DNA of 38,749 nucleotides from Nocardiopsis listeri (lineage in GTDB: Bacteria > Actinomycetota > Actinomycetes > Streptosporangiales > Streptosporangiaceae): positions 1-38,749 of the forward strand of contig NZ_DYZD01000300.1 in the NCBI RefSeq assembly GCF_020741345.1, written 5' to 3'. Positions 1 through 7,814 of this stretch are shown in pieces. The notes under the pieces are model-generated. The model saw nothing but the letters and a program-made list of their open reading frames with translations. It searched no databases and was not told the DNA's origin. Positions within the stretch are counted from its first letter, which is position 1; every line of letters begins with the position of its first letter. Position numbers and translations under genes: made by a program.

Positions 1-44
1 AGCAGCAGGGCGGTGACCACCGCCGCCGTCGTCCTTCGTGTCAT
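1..44 (-). CDS. Partial gene, N-terminus of a probable exported protein
   Basis: Only the first 14 codons lie in the window (ATG at 44 reading leftwards): MTRRTTAAVVTALL. The Arg-Arg pair followed by an alanine/valine/leucine-rich stretch looks like the start of a signal peptide or membrane anchor. A GAGGGGG ribosome-binding site lies about 8 bases upstream of the ATG. The protein's identity cannot be determined from this fragment. Confidence 0.5.
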   Translation of the reverse strand, partial: MTRRTTAAVVTALL

Positions 45-161
45 GTCCGCACACCCCCTCGAACCAGGACACTCGGACCACCGATCCTAGGGTGAAATAC
101 AGCTTCTTGTCTGTTTTCTACACTTCTTAAAGGTTTTGTGACTGCGTCCTGGAACGCCCAT

Positions 162-192
162 GGCGTGGGCCGTCGAGTGGACGACCCACGCC
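162..192 (-). terminator. Terminator hairpin downstream of the conservon/P450 operon
   Basis: Inverted repeat GGCGTGGG-c-CGTC / GACG-a-CCCACGCC with a 5-base loop and one internal mismatch. It lies 11 bases beyond the stop of the last P450 gene (minus strand). There is no strong T-run on the minus strand, as is usual for GC-rich actinobacterial terminators. Confidence 0.6.
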
Positions 193-203
193 TTTTCGAT
201 CGA

Positions 204-1451
204 TCAGGGACGCAGCACGACGGGGAACTCCTTGAGGCTGTTGGTGGACAGCGCCGCCACCACCTCGAGCTCGGAGTCGGGAACGGCGAGCCGCAGGTCC
301 GGGAAACGTTCGAACAGCATCGGCAGGACGATCCGGGCCTCCAACCGCGAGAGAGGGGCGCCCGGGCAGATGTGCGGCCCGTAACCGAAGGAGATGTGGC
401 GGCCCTTGGTGCGGGCGGGATCGAACAGGTGCACGTCGTCGCCGAACTCTGCGCGGTCCCGGGTCGCGGCGCCGTAGTGGGTCAGCAGCGCCTCGCCCTT
501 GGCGATGGTCCGCCCGGCCACCTCGACGTCCTCGGTGGCGAAACGGAACATCATGACGTTGTTGGGCGGGTCGAAACGCAGGGTCTCCTCGATCACGTCG
601 TCCCAGCCCACCTCGCCCTCTCGCAGCAGTGCGTGCTGTTCGGGGTGGTTCAGCAGCGCGCGCACCACGTTGGTGAGCAGGTTGACGGTGGTCTCGTGCC
701 CGGCCGCCACCACCGTCAGCAGCGTCACGACGATCTCCGTGTCGCTGAGGCCGTCCTCGCCCTCCGTACCGGTGCGGATGAGGTCGGCGGTGAAGTCGTC
801 GCACTCGTCCAGGGCGGCCTTCTTACGGGCGACCACGTCGCCGAAGAACCGGAACAGGGCACCGTAGATCTCGATGTGCTCGCCCGGCTCGGTGGTGCCG
901 GAGAAGAGCTTGGCGTACATCTCACCGAGGTGGACGTACTCGGCCTCCTCGATGCCGTACAACTCCCCGATGACGCCCATGGGCACCTTGAAGGTCAACC
1001 TCGACTTCAGGTCCTGTGGTTCGTGGGCCCGTTCCTCCAGGGCGTCCAGGTACCGGGTGGTCAGGCGCTCGATGCGCGGGCGCAACCGTTCCACCCGACG
1101 GGCGGAGAACGGACCGGCTGTGAGCGTGCGCAGCCGGCGGTGCGCGGCACCGTCCAGGGCGAGCATGTTGGTGTCGTCGGTGGGGATGGTCGCCATCAGC
1201 GGCCACTCCTGGGTGACCACCCCGTTCTGGAGGTCGGCCCAGTGGTCGACGCTCTTGACCAGGCGCGGGTCGTTGAGCGTGGCCCGGCTCACCTCGTGGT
1301 GGGTGGTGGCCCAGGCCATGACGCCGCCGGGCAGTTCCACGCGGGTGAGCGGCCCCTCCTGGTGGAGGCGTTCACGGTCGGCCTGCACGTCTTCGGGCAC
1401 GGCGTGCAGGATCGGAACGCCGTCGGCGTTGTGCTGTACGGGGCAGGACAT
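204..1451 (-). CDS. Cytochrome P450 (CYP154-like), last gene of conservon operon
   Basis: A 415-aa bacterial class I P450, a cytosolic haem monooxygenase needing ferredoxin partners, none of which are encoded here. Visible motifs are the I-helix oxygen-activation motif AGHETT (residues 250-255), the K-helix ExxR as ETLR (289-292) and the haem-binding loop FGYGPHICPG with Cys362. The ATG at 1451 is chosen because AGGAGG precedes it by about 7 bases and the tandem upstream paralogue begins with the same MSCPVQH. The reading frame stays open further upstream but without a good ribosome-binding site. It lies 106 bases downstream of the previous P450, so it may be co-transcribed. The paralogues are alike along their whole length, so a tandem duplication is likely. 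The CYP154 assignment rests on motif resemblance and on CYP154 members occurring in conservons; the substrate is unknown. Confidence 0.9.
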   Translation of the reverse strand: MSCPVQHNADGVPILHAVPEDVQADRERLHQEGPLTRVELPGGVMAWATTHHEVSRATLNDPRLVKSVDHWADLQNGVVTQEWPLMATIPTDDTNMLALDGAAHRRLRTLTAGPFSARRVERLRPRIERLTTRYLDALEERAHEPQDLKSRLTFKVPMGVIGELYGIEEAEYVHLGEMYAKLFSGTTEPGEHIEIYGALFRFFGDVVARKKAALDECDDFTADLIRTGTEGEDGLSDTEIVVTLLTVVAAGHETTVNLLTNVVRALLNHPEQHALLREGEVGWDDVIEETLRFDPPNNVMMFRFATEDVEVAGRTIAKGEALLTHYGAATRDRAEFGDDVHLFDPARTKGRHISFGYGPHICPGAPLSRLEARIVLPMLFERFPDLRLAVPDSELEVVAALSTNSLKEFPVVLRP

Positions 1452-1557
1452 CGGGATCCTCCTGGGGGTGGGGGTGAGGCGGGTTCGATGTCGATGGAGG
1501 TCCCGCCCACCCCCTGGGGAATCGGGAGGCGGGCGGGGCCGGGTCACGGCCCGCGGG

Positions 1558-2802
1558 TCAGGGACGCAGCAGGACGGGGAGTTCCTTGAGGCTGTTCACC
1601 AGGATGGAGGGGTGGTTCTCCAGCTCGGAGTCGTCGACGGCGAGCTTCAGGTCCGGGAAGCGCTCGAACAGCAGCGGGAGGGCGATCCGGCCCTCCATGC
1701 GCGCCAGGTGCGAACCCGGGCACACGTGCGGCCCGTGACCGAAGGAGATGTGGCGGCCCTTGTTCCGGGTCAGGTCGAAGGTGTCGGGGTGCGGTTCCTC
1801 GCCGTGCTCGGCGCGGTCGCGGCTGATGGCCCCGTAGGAGGTCATCAGCGCCTCGCCCTTCTTGATGGTGGTCCCGCCGATCTCGATGTCCTCGGTGGCG
1901 AAGCGGAAGACGAAGTTGGAGGTGGGCGGGTCGAAGCGCAGGGTCTCCTCCACCACCGTGTCCCAGCCGACCTCGCCCTTCTTGACCAGGTCGAACTGCT
2001 CGGGGTGGGCCAGCAGGGCGCGGACGGCGTTGCACAGCAGGTTGACGGTGGTCTCGTGGCCGGCGGCGACCACGACCTGCAGGGTGCCGCGGACCTCCAG
2101 GTCGGTGAGGGAGTCACCGTTCTCGCCCGCGTTGAGCAGCTCGGTGGTCAGGTCCTCGGCCGGGTTGGCGCGCTTGTGGGCGATCATGTCGTCGTAGTAG
2201 CGCTCCAGGGTCGTGTACGTGTGCACGAACTCCTCGGGCGTGGTGACCGCGCTGAAGAACTTCACGTACATGTCGCGGAGCCAGTCGTGTTCGGCGGCGT
2301 CCACACCGTAGAGCTCACCGATCACGTTCATCGGCAGTTTGAAGGCGAATTCGCCCTTGAGGTCCAGGCGACCGTCGGCCTTGGACTCCATGGCGTCCAA
2401 CAGCTCGGTGGTGATCTCCTCCACGCGCGGGCGCAGACGCTCGATACCGCGCGCGGAGAACGCCTTCGCGGTGAGCAGGCGCAGCCGCTTGTGCTCGGCC
2501 CCGTCGGTGCCGAGGAGGTTGGTGGGCGCGGGTGGGATGGTGCTGAGCAGCGGCCAGGACTCGGGGATGCGCCCCTGTTGGAAGTCCTCCCAGTGCGCGA
2601 TGTCCTTGACCAGGCGCGGGTCGTTGAGGGTGGCGCGACCGGCCTCGTGGTGGGTCACGGCCCAGGCGGACACTCCGCCGGGCAGGTCCACCCGGGCGAT
2701 GGGACCCGCGGCGTACAGGGCCTCACGTTCGGCGCGCAGGTTCTTGACGTAGGGGTCCAGAGTGATTGTTCCCGAGGATCCGTGCTGTACGGGGCAGGAC
2801 AT
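1558..2802 (-). CDS. Cytochrome P450 (CYP154-like), second P450 of conservon operon
   Basis: A 414-aa P450 with all canonical motifs: AGHETT in the I helix, ETLRF in the K helix and FGHGPHVCPG around the haem cysteine near the C-terminus. The ATG at 2802 overlaps the TGA of the upstream P450 by one base (TGATG), so the two are translationally coupled. It shares the N-terminal MSCPVQH and most of its sequence with the downstream P450 at 204-1451. In Streptomyces conservons a CYP157-type P450 is often paired with a CYP154 or CYP156 member. The gene order here (atypical P450, then this one) reproduces that pairing, with one extra copy added. Substrate and redox partners cannot be told from the sequence. 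Confidence 0.92.
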   Translation of the reverse strand: MSCPVQHGSSGTITLDPYVKNLRAEREALYAAGPIARVDLPGGVSAWAVTHHEAGRATLNDPRLVKDIAHWEDFQQGRIPESWPLLSTIPPAPTNLLGTDGAEHKRLRLLTAKAFSARGIERLRPRVEEITTELLDAMESKADGRLDLKGEFAFKLPMNVIGELYGVDAAEHDWLRDMYVKFFSAVTTPEEFVHTYTTLERYYDDMIAHKRANPAEDLTTELLNAGENGDSLTDLEVRGTLQVVVAAGHETTVNLLCNAVRALLAHPEQFDLVKKGEVGWDTVVEETLRFDPPTSNFVFRFATEDIEIGGTTIKKGEALMTSYGAISRDRAEHGEEPHPDTFDLTRNKGRHISFGHGPHVCPGSHLARMEGRIALPLLFERFPDLKLAVDDSELENHPSILVNSLKELPVLLRP

Positions 2803-4034
2803 CAGTGTGCTCCTCGTGGGGGTGCGGGGGTGAAGGTGACCGGAAGGGACGTGACGCCGCGAACCCAGGGGGACGGGCGCCACCGGAGCTCATGAGCGGG
2901 GATGGCGAGCTCCAGGTCGGGGAGTCGGTCCATGAGGACCTCGATGCCGGTGATCGTGATGGCCTCGGCTATCTCCTGGGCGGGGTAGGGACAGCCGTGC
3001 GCGCCGTGCGAGAACGACAGGTGGGCGTGGTTGCCGCGGTCACCGGCCGCGGTGGGCGCCGAACGCACGTCGGGGTCGTGGTTGGCGGCGGCCAGTCCCA
3101 GGAGGAGCATGTCGCCGCCGCGGATCGACGTTCCGCCGAGTTGCACGTCGTGTACGGCGTAGCGGGCGGCGTAGATCTGTGTGGGGGTGTCCTCCCACAG
3201 GACTTCGTTGAGGGCTTCACGGGCGCTGCTGCGCGCCCCGACGATCGAGGCCGCGAACCGGTCGTCGGTGAGCATCAGGCGCAGGGCGTTGCCCAACCAC
3301 TCGGAGGTGGGCTGGTTGCCGCCGCCCAGGACCACGATGAGTTCGAGGATGATCTCCTCGACCGTGTACCCGGCGGGGTGGGCGAGCATCCGGGAGACCA
3401 GGTCGGGCCCGGGCGCGGCGCGCCGGCGGGTCACGATGTCGGCCATGAGACCGATCAAGGACTCTCGCGCCTTCATCGTGTCCGGACCACCGTCGATCAT
3501 CGTCGTCATGACCTCGGCGAGGTGGTCGCCACCGGCGTCGTCGAGACCGTAGATCCACCCCAGGGCCTGGGCGGGCAGCCGGGCGGCGTAGGCGGTGCGC
3601 AGGTCCACGCCGTCGGAGGCGCAGAACTCGTCGATGAGCCGGTCGGCCATGCGGGTGACGTTGGTGCGCAGCTCGTGCGCGTCCACCGCCGCCAGCGCGT
3701 CGTTGACCGCCCCGGACCGACGCCGGTGTTCGGCGCCCTCGGCGTACAGGATGGTGGGGCTGCGCATGACCAGGGGGCTCAGCGGCCAGTCGGGCGGGAC
3801 CAGGTCCCAGGAGTTCCAGCGTTCGGAGCTGCGTTGGAAAACGTCGGTCTCGGTGAGGACCTGGTGGAGTTCCCGGTAGCCGACGACCAGCCACGCGGGG
3901 ACGCCGCCCTCCATGGTCACCGGGACCACCGGTCCGTGTTCGGCGCGCATGGCCCGGTACAGGGCGGCCGGGTCGGTCTGGAACTCGGGTCCGTGCAGGG
4001 GGACACGGCCCCCGACGATCGGGCAACCGTTCAT
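2802..4034 (-). CDS. Atypical cytochrome P450 (CYP157-like, ExxR lost), cvnE-type
   Basis: A 410-aa P450-fold protein encoded directly after the conservon GTPase, overlapping it by ATGA. The haem-ligand loop is present (FSHGAHGCPYP, Cys348), but two core motifs are altered. The K-helix ExxR reads EVLW (277-280), with Trp in place of the otherwise near-invariant Arg. The I helix reads GGGNQPT (237-243) instead of AGxxT. CYP157 of Streptomyces is the known family that lacks ExxR and is encoded in conservons, so this is most likely a CYP157 relative. Whether it oxidises a substrate, acts as a haem-sensing or regulatory subunit, or needs the adjacent P450 is open. The ATG at 4034 is fixed by the overlap. 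Confidence 0.9.
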   Translation of the reverse strand: MNGCPIVGGRVPLHGPEFQTDPAALYRAMRAEHGPVVPVTMEGGVPAWLVVGYRELHQVLTETDVFQRSSERWNSWDLVPPDWPLSPLVMRSPTILYAEGAEHRRRSGAVNDALAAVDAHELRTNVTRMADRLIDEFCASDGVDLRTAYAARLPAQALGWIYGLDDAGGDHLAEVMTTMIDGGPDTMKARESLIGLMADIVTRRRAAPGPDLVSRMLAHPAGYTVEEIILELIVVLGGGNQPTSEWLGNALRLMLTDDRFAASIVGARSSAREALNEVLWEDTPTQIYAARYAVHDVQLGGTSIRGGDMLLLGLAAANHDPDVRSAPTAAGDRGNHAHLSFSHGAHGCPYPAQEIAEAITITGIEVLMDRLPDLELAIPAHELRWRPSPWVRGVTSLPVTFTPAPPRGAH

Positions 4035-4657
4035 CGTCGGCCCTCCTTCACCAGGGTGCGGACGTGTTCGACCAGGGCGATGAGGACCCGCTTGGCCGAG
4101 GTCCGATCGCGGGCGTCGCAGCGCAGCAGGGGCACGGCCGGGTCCAGGTCCAGGGCGGCGCGCACGTCCTCCAGGGGGTGGTCGGCCTCACCGAAGTCGT
4201 TGTGCGCCACCACGAACGGGGTGCCCTGGGCCTCCAGACGGTCGATGGCGTAGAAGCAGTCCTCCAGGCGACGCGTGTCCACGAGGACCACCGCGCCCAG
4301 GGCACCGGAGAACAGGCGGTCCCACAGGAACCAGAAGCGTTGCTGGCCGGGGGCGCCGAACAGGTACAGGACCGAGGTGGTGTCCATGGTGATGCGCCCG
4401 AAGTCGAAGGCGACGGTGGTGGTGCCCTTGGCCTCGACCCCCTGGAGGTCGTCCACCGAAGCGCCCGCGCTGGTCATGGTCTCTTCGGTGGTCAGGGGCC
4501 TGATCTCGCTGACCGAACGCACCAACGTGGTCTTGCCGACCCCGAAACCACCGACCACGGCGAGCTTGAGGGCCTGGGCGGCGCCGGCGGGGAGTGGGGT
4601 GCCCGGGACGCCGAGGGTTCCGTCGGCGGGTGCGGGTTCAGAGGTCGTGGAGTGCAA
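4031..4657 (-). CDS. cvnD: Conservon small GTP-binding protein (CvnD)
   Basis: A 208-aa Ras/MglA-like GTPase of the DUF7/conservon type. After about 30 proline/alanine-rich residues come the P-loop GGFGVGKTT, a switch II segment with GAPGQQRFWF in place of a strict DxxG, and an N-D base-recognition segment (AHNDF). In Streptomyces conservons CvnD forms a membrane-associated signalling complex with CvnA, CvnB and CvnC, likened to eukaryotic G-protein systems. The start at 4657 overlaps the end of cvnC by 20 bases, and the stop overlaps the CYP157-like gene by four. No GEF or GAP is recognisable beyond the Roadblock partner. Confidence 0.93.
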   Translation of the reverse strand: MHSTTSEPAPADGTLGVPGTPLPAGAAQALKLAVVGGFGVGKTTLVRSVSEIRPLTTEETMTSAGASVDDLQGVEAKGTTTVAFDFGRITMDTTSVLYLFGAPGQQRFWFLWDRLFSGALGAVVLVDTRRLEDCFYAIDRLEAQGTPFVVAHNDFGEADHPLEDVRAALDLDPAVPLLRCDARDRTSAKRVLIALVEHVRTLVKEGRR

Positions 4658-4997
4658 CGAGCACCTTCTCCAACACGTCCGGGGAGGTGAACGGGTGCGC
4701 CGGCGAGGGCGCGGGGATCGGGTGGCGCGCGGTCACCCGACCGGTGTCGATGAGGTCGGTGAGCAGGATGCGCACGACCGTCAGGGGCAGCCCCAGGTGT
4801 GCGGCGACCTCGACCACCGACAGGGGGCTCGTGCACAGACGCAGGATGTGGGCGTGCTCGGACTGCGTTCCGGGGGTGGGTTCGCTCTCGGCCACGATGA
4901 GGGTCACCGCGTCCAAGGTGTCGTCGACGCCGCCGCTGCGCCCGGAGGTGATGACGTAGAGCCGGTCCGGGCCCTCCTGGCGTGGCGAGGGGCTCAC
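4638..4997 (-). CDS. cvnC: DUF742 conservon protein (CvnC)
   Basis: A 119-aa protein whose GTG start (4997) overlaps the cvnB stop as GTGA. The N-terminal part holds the DUF742 signature (RLYVITSGRS), and the C-terminal half is a winged-helix-like segment ending in VLEKVLVALHDL. The frame stays open further upstream, but those extra residues are the off-frame shadow of cvnB, so the GTG is preferred; the length fits the family (about 115-130 aa). Known role: a partner of CvnB and CvnD in the conservon complex. It may bind nucleic acid or mediate protein contacts through the winged helix (inference). Confidence 0.9.
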   Translation of the reverse strand: MSPSPRQEGPDRLYVITSGRSGGVDDTLDAVTLIVAESEPTPGTQSEHAHILRLCTSPLSVVEVAAHLGLPLTVVRILLTDLIDTGRVTARHPIPAPSPAHPFTSPDVLEKVLVALHDL

Positions 4998-5392
4998 GCG
5001 TTCCCGACCCGGGTCGGGCTGGACAGGTGTTCGCCCAACTGCTCGACCAGTTCGCTCATGTTGTGACCGACCAGTCCGGGGTCGGCCTCCTCGGAGGTGA
5101 TGACGGCCAGGTGGGCGCCATGACCCGCCTCCACGATGAACAGCAGCCCCCCGTAGAACTCGGCCATGGCCTGGCGCACCCCGCCCCCGCCGTCGCCGAA
5201 TTCCTTCGAGGCTCCGTGGGCCAGACTCTGCAGACCGGCGGCGATCGCGGCGAGGTGGTCGGCGCTGTCCGTACCCATGCCGGCGCTGTGACACAGCTTG
5301 AGTCCGTCGCGGGAGAGCACGAGCGCGTGGCGGGTGCCGGGGGTGCGTTCGAGGAGGCCTTCGAGCAGCCAGGTGAGCTTGTCGAGATCCAT
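4994..5392 (-). CDS. cvnB: Roadblock/LC7-domain conservon protein (CvnB)
   Basis: A 132-aa single-domain Roadblock/LC7 protein. It has an N-terminal amphipathic helix (LTWLLEGLLERTPG), the strand HALVLSRDGL, a helix with HLAAIAAGLQSLA, and a final strand pair (GLLFIVEAGHGAHLAVIT). These proteins regulate small GTPases, so CvnB is the expected partner of CvnD. Its ATG overlaps the cvnA stop by one base (TGATG) and its TGA overlaps the cvnC start. All neighbours agree with the classical cvnABCD order. Confidence 0.93.
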   Translation of the reverse strand: MDLDKLTWLLEGLLERTPGTRHALVLSRDGLKLCHSAGMGTDSADHLAAIAAGLQSLAHGASKEFGDGGGGVRQAMAEFYGGLLFIVEAGHGAHLAVITSEEADPGLVGHNMSELVEQLGEHLSSPTRVGNA

Positions 5393-6789
5393 CAGGTGTC
5401 CTTGGATGAGTCGGCCGGCCCGCGTACGGCGGAGCGGAACGCGCCGAACCCCTTCGGCGAGGTGGAGGGGCCGGTGGCCGCGGGGGCGCCGCTGTCGGCG
5501 GGGGCGGTGGTCCGGTTGCGTTCGGCTGCGGCGAGGGTCCGGCCGCGCCGACGCTGGGGCAATCCGTTCGCGAGCCGGGACACGGGCTCGTCGGTGATGG
5601 TGGATTCGTCGGGACCCGTCGACTCGACGGGGACCTCGGACGGGGTCGTTCGGGTGGTCTCCTGGACCGGGGTGCTCGGTACCGGGTTCGTCGGTGCCGG
5701 CGACGGTTTGATGAGGCGCTGCGGCAGTAGCAGGATCACCGCGGTGCCACCGCGGGACGAGGAGCGGTAGGCGACCGACAGCCCGTAGCGCCGGGCGAGC
5801 CTGCCGACGACCGCCAGACCGAGACGGGTTCCGGAGATCGTGGTGATGTCCGAAGCGCTCTCGACCGTCCGCCGGGCGCGGCGTAGGGCCTCGTCGCCCA
5901 TCACCAGGCCGCAGTCCTCGACCATGATGGCCACCCCCGCCTGGACCTCCTCCACGTGGACGTGGACCTCGGCGGTGGGCGGGGAGAACTTGGCGGCGTT
6001 GTCGAGCAGTTCGGCCAGGGCGTGGATGACCCCTTCGGCGGCGAACCCGGCCACGGCCAGTCGGGAGACGCTGTGGGTGCGCACCCGACGGTAGGCGCCG
6101 ATGCGTCCCATGGCGCCGCGCAGGATGCTCTCCATCGGGATGGAGCGGCTCCAGCGGCGACCGGAGCGGGCGCCGGTCAGGACGGCGATGCCGTCGGCCA
6201 TACGACCGGCCTGCGCGGTGGTGTGGTCCAGGTGCATGAGGTCGCCGAGGATCTCGTCCCCGCCTCCGTCGTCACCGTGCCGTTCCTGCATCGCGCGCAG
6301 GTCGGCGAGCATGGTGGTGGTCAGTGCCTGGACCCGGCCGGCAGCCGTGGCGCAGGCGGCCATCGCGGCGGAGCGGCGGCGTTCGGCGTCGGAGATCTCC
6401 GTGGCGGCCAGTCGCAGCACCTCGGAGGTGCCCGGGTCCGCCGGGACGGTGACGCGGTGCAGGGCGGTTTCGGCGGAGTCGCCCTGGCGCAGGTGTTCGA
6501 CCACGCGTGGCAGCGTCTTCGAGCCGAGGGCGGTGGTCTCGGCCCGGACCCGTTCCACCTCGGCGCGCAGTGCCTCGACGCGGCGGTCTCGTGCCGCCAC
6601 GAGCAGGGCGAGGGCGATCCCGAGCACGAGGGTGATCGCGCCGGCGGCGAGGACGGACGCCCGGGCCTCGGGATGGGCGGCCCACAGGGCCCACCCCCAT
6701 AACGGAAGCGAGGGGGCCAGGAGCAGGAGCCATCGCGGTGCGGTGGAACGCGACGGCGGTGTGCCGTCGTGGGGGATCTCAGCGGTCAT
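5392..6789 (-). CDS. cvnA: Conservon sensor histidine kinase-like protein (CvnA)
   Basis: A 465-aa membrane-anchored kinase. Two transmembrane helices sit near residues 19-38 and 46-66 with a very short external loop, so it probably senses within or at the membrane. A coiled linker follows, then a dimerisation helix with the candidate phospho-acceptor His189 (HLDHTT), and a HATPase_c domain with N-box ELLDNAAKF (Asn264), G1 box EDCGLVM and G2 box GTRLGLAVVGRL. The G1 box departs from DxGxG, so catalytic strength is uncertain. A proline/threonine-rich tail of about 100 residues ends the protein. It is the first gene of the operon; no response regulator accompanies it, as is normal for conservons. 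ATG at 6789 with GGAG upstream. Confidence 0.92.
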   Translation of the reverse strand: MTAEIPHDGTPPSRSTAPRWLLLLAPSLPLWGWALWAAHPEARASVLAAGAITLVLGIALALLVAARDRRVEALRAEVERVRAETTALGSKTLPRVVEHLRQGDSAETALHRVTVPADPGTSEVLRLAATEISDAERRRSAAMAACATAAGRVQALTTTMLADLRAMQERHGDDGGGDEILGDLMHLDHTTAQAGRMADGIAVLTGARSGRRWSRSIPMESILRGAMGRIGAYRRVRTHSVSRLAVAGFAAEGVIHALAELLDNAAKFSPPTAEVHVHVEEVQAGVAIMVEDCGLVMGDEALRRARRTVESASDITTISGTRLGLAVVGRLARRYGLSVAYRSSSRGGTAVILLLPQRLIKPSPAPTNPVPSTPVQETTRTTPSEVPVESTGPDESTITDEPVSRLANGLPQRRRGRTLAAAERNRTTAPADSGAPAATGPSTSPKGFGAFRSAVRGPADSSKDT

Positions 6790-6866
6790 GTGGCTCCGTC
6801 GTCACTCTTTGTACATGCCGCGGGACACGGTCGAAGGCACCCGCGATCCACGTGCGAAGATGCGCG

Positions 6867-6901
6867 AAAAAGGCCGGAGAAACAACAACAATCCGGCCTT
6901 T
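6867..6901 (-). promoter_or_regulatory. Terminator-like hairpin in the conservon leader (possible attenuator)
   Basis: A perfect 10-bp inverted repeat AAAGGCCGGA / TCCGGCCTTT with a 13-base AC-rich loop. Read on the minus strand, the second arm runs into CCTTTTTCG, giving a T-run as in a Rho-independent terminator. It lies 78 bases upstream of the cvnA start, and no minus-strand gene lies further upstream. It is therefore either a leader attenuator of the conservon operon or a block against antisense transcription. Confidence 0.5.
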
Positions 6902-7306
6902 CAGACACACAGCGAGCAAACATACCACTCAGCCGGACCGACGCCTATGCCATGGGAATGCACAATGAATTACCCGAAACCGGATTCGCGAACCCCTTGC
7001 CCCCAGGGGAAGCCGGAGCACCAGCGGTCCCACCAATGCCGGAAGCGAGGACGCGCCGGCCATTGTGCGAAACCTGATCACACCCGACTTGAACTGCGTC
7101 TCCTCACCGAAAGTGCCCTTCGTCGATAACGGACGTACGGGTGATTCGACCTCGAGCCGCGCCCGGCACCCGCGTCGCTGCGCGGAGCCACCGACATCCG
7201 CCCCTAGAGTGGTGCAGATCACAATCACCGGAGGGGTCGACCAAGCCGCTCTCCCGGCACACGCGGGCTTCCCGCACCCACCGAAGAGGTTCGACCCACG
7301 ACAGTC

Positions 7307-7335
7307 GGGGAATCTTGACGTGGACCGACGCGTTA
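7307..7335 (+). promoter_or_regulatory. SigR (thiol-stress ECF sigma) type promoter of rbpA
   Basis: GGGGAAT (7307-7313) is followed after exactly 18 bases by GTTA (7332-7335). This matches the Streptomyces SigR consensus GGAAT-N18-GTT. Transcription would start near 7342, about 35 bases before the rbpA ATG. rbpA is an established SigR target in Streptomyces coelicolor, which supports the call. Confidence 0.75.
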
Positions 7336-7376
7336 CACCCCGCGAGACCGCACGAGCGCCTGGAGGCACCCACACG

Positions 7377-7760
7377 ATGGCCGAGCGAGCACTTCGCGGC
7401 ACCCGGCTCGGGGCGACGAGCTACGAGAACGACCGCAACACCGACCTGGCTCCCCGGCAGGAAGTCACCTACGACTGCACACGGGGCCACCGCTTCTCGG
7501 TCACCTTCGCGACCGAGGCGGAGATCCCCGGCGAATGGGAATGCCGCTTCTGCGGCGACCGAGCCCTTCGCCGAGACGGCAACGGCGAGGAGCCCAAGAA
7601 CACCAAACCGGTGCGAACGCACTGGGACATGCTGCTCGAACGGCGCAGCATGGAGGACCTCGAGGAGGTTCTCGCCGAACGCCTGGAACTGCTCCGCGCC
7701 CGCCGCCGTGAAGAGGCGGCCAAGGTGGAGGAGATCGCCAAGCAGCGACAGAGCGCCTGA
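7377..7760 (+). CDS. rbpA: RNA polymerase-binding protein RbpA
   Basis: A 127-aa RbpA: a small actinobacterial transcription factor that binds the principal sigma factor and RNA polymerase, stabilises open complexes and contributes to basal rifampicin tolerance. The order is a basic N-terminal tail (MAERALRGTRLGA), a core domain with candidate zinc ligands Cys34, His38, Cys56 and Cys59, a basic linker, and the sigma-interaction helix pair (THWDMLLERRS...). The C-terminus is extended by a charged helix beyond typical RbpA, which explains the 127 aa against about 110-125. The ATG at 7377 follows GGAGG by ten bases and sits at the expected distance from the SigR-type promoter. Upstream in-frame codons do not resemble the family. 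Confidence 0.93.
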   Translation: MAERALRGTRLGATSYENDRNTDLAPRQEVTYDCTRGHRFSVTFATEAEIPGEWECRFCGDRALRRDGNGEEPKNTKPVRTHWDMLLERRSMEDLEEVLAERLELLRARRREEAAKVEEIAKQRQSA

Positions 7761-7769
7761 CACGACGCC

Positions 7770-7803
7770 ACGGGGGCGGTGGACCATGGTCCACCGCCCC
7801 CGT
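7770..7803. terminator. Bidirectional terminator between rbpA and the HAD phosphatase
   Basis: A perfect 34-base palindrome (17 bp per arm) centred on CCATGG, with arms beginning ACGGGGGCGGTGG. It lies between the rbpA stop (7760) and the stop of the convergent HAD gene (7815), so it serves both units. Confidence 0.85.
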
Positions 7804-7814
7804 CGTGTTCGTCC

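Larger units (their letters stand above)
6790..7376. other. Long intergenic region between cvnA and rbpA
   Basis: 587 bases separating two divergent transcription units. It holds the T-run hairpin at 6867-6901 (cvnA side) and the SigR-type promoter at 7307-7335 (rbpA side). The stretch around 6860-6990 is noticeably less GC-rich than the genes. Open frames here lack codon bias and ribosome-binding sites, and no gene is called. Confidence 0.6.

Noticed and set aside
4638-5294. A longer N-terminus for the DUF742 protein
   Set aside because: The added residues are the off-frame reading of cvnB; the GTG at 4997 overlaps the cvnB stop in the usual conservon fashion and gives the right length.
6769-7077. 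Plus-strand 102-codon frame upstream of rbpA
   Set aside because: No ribosome-binding site, no family resemblance, and it runs antisense into the cvnA start and across the hairpin.
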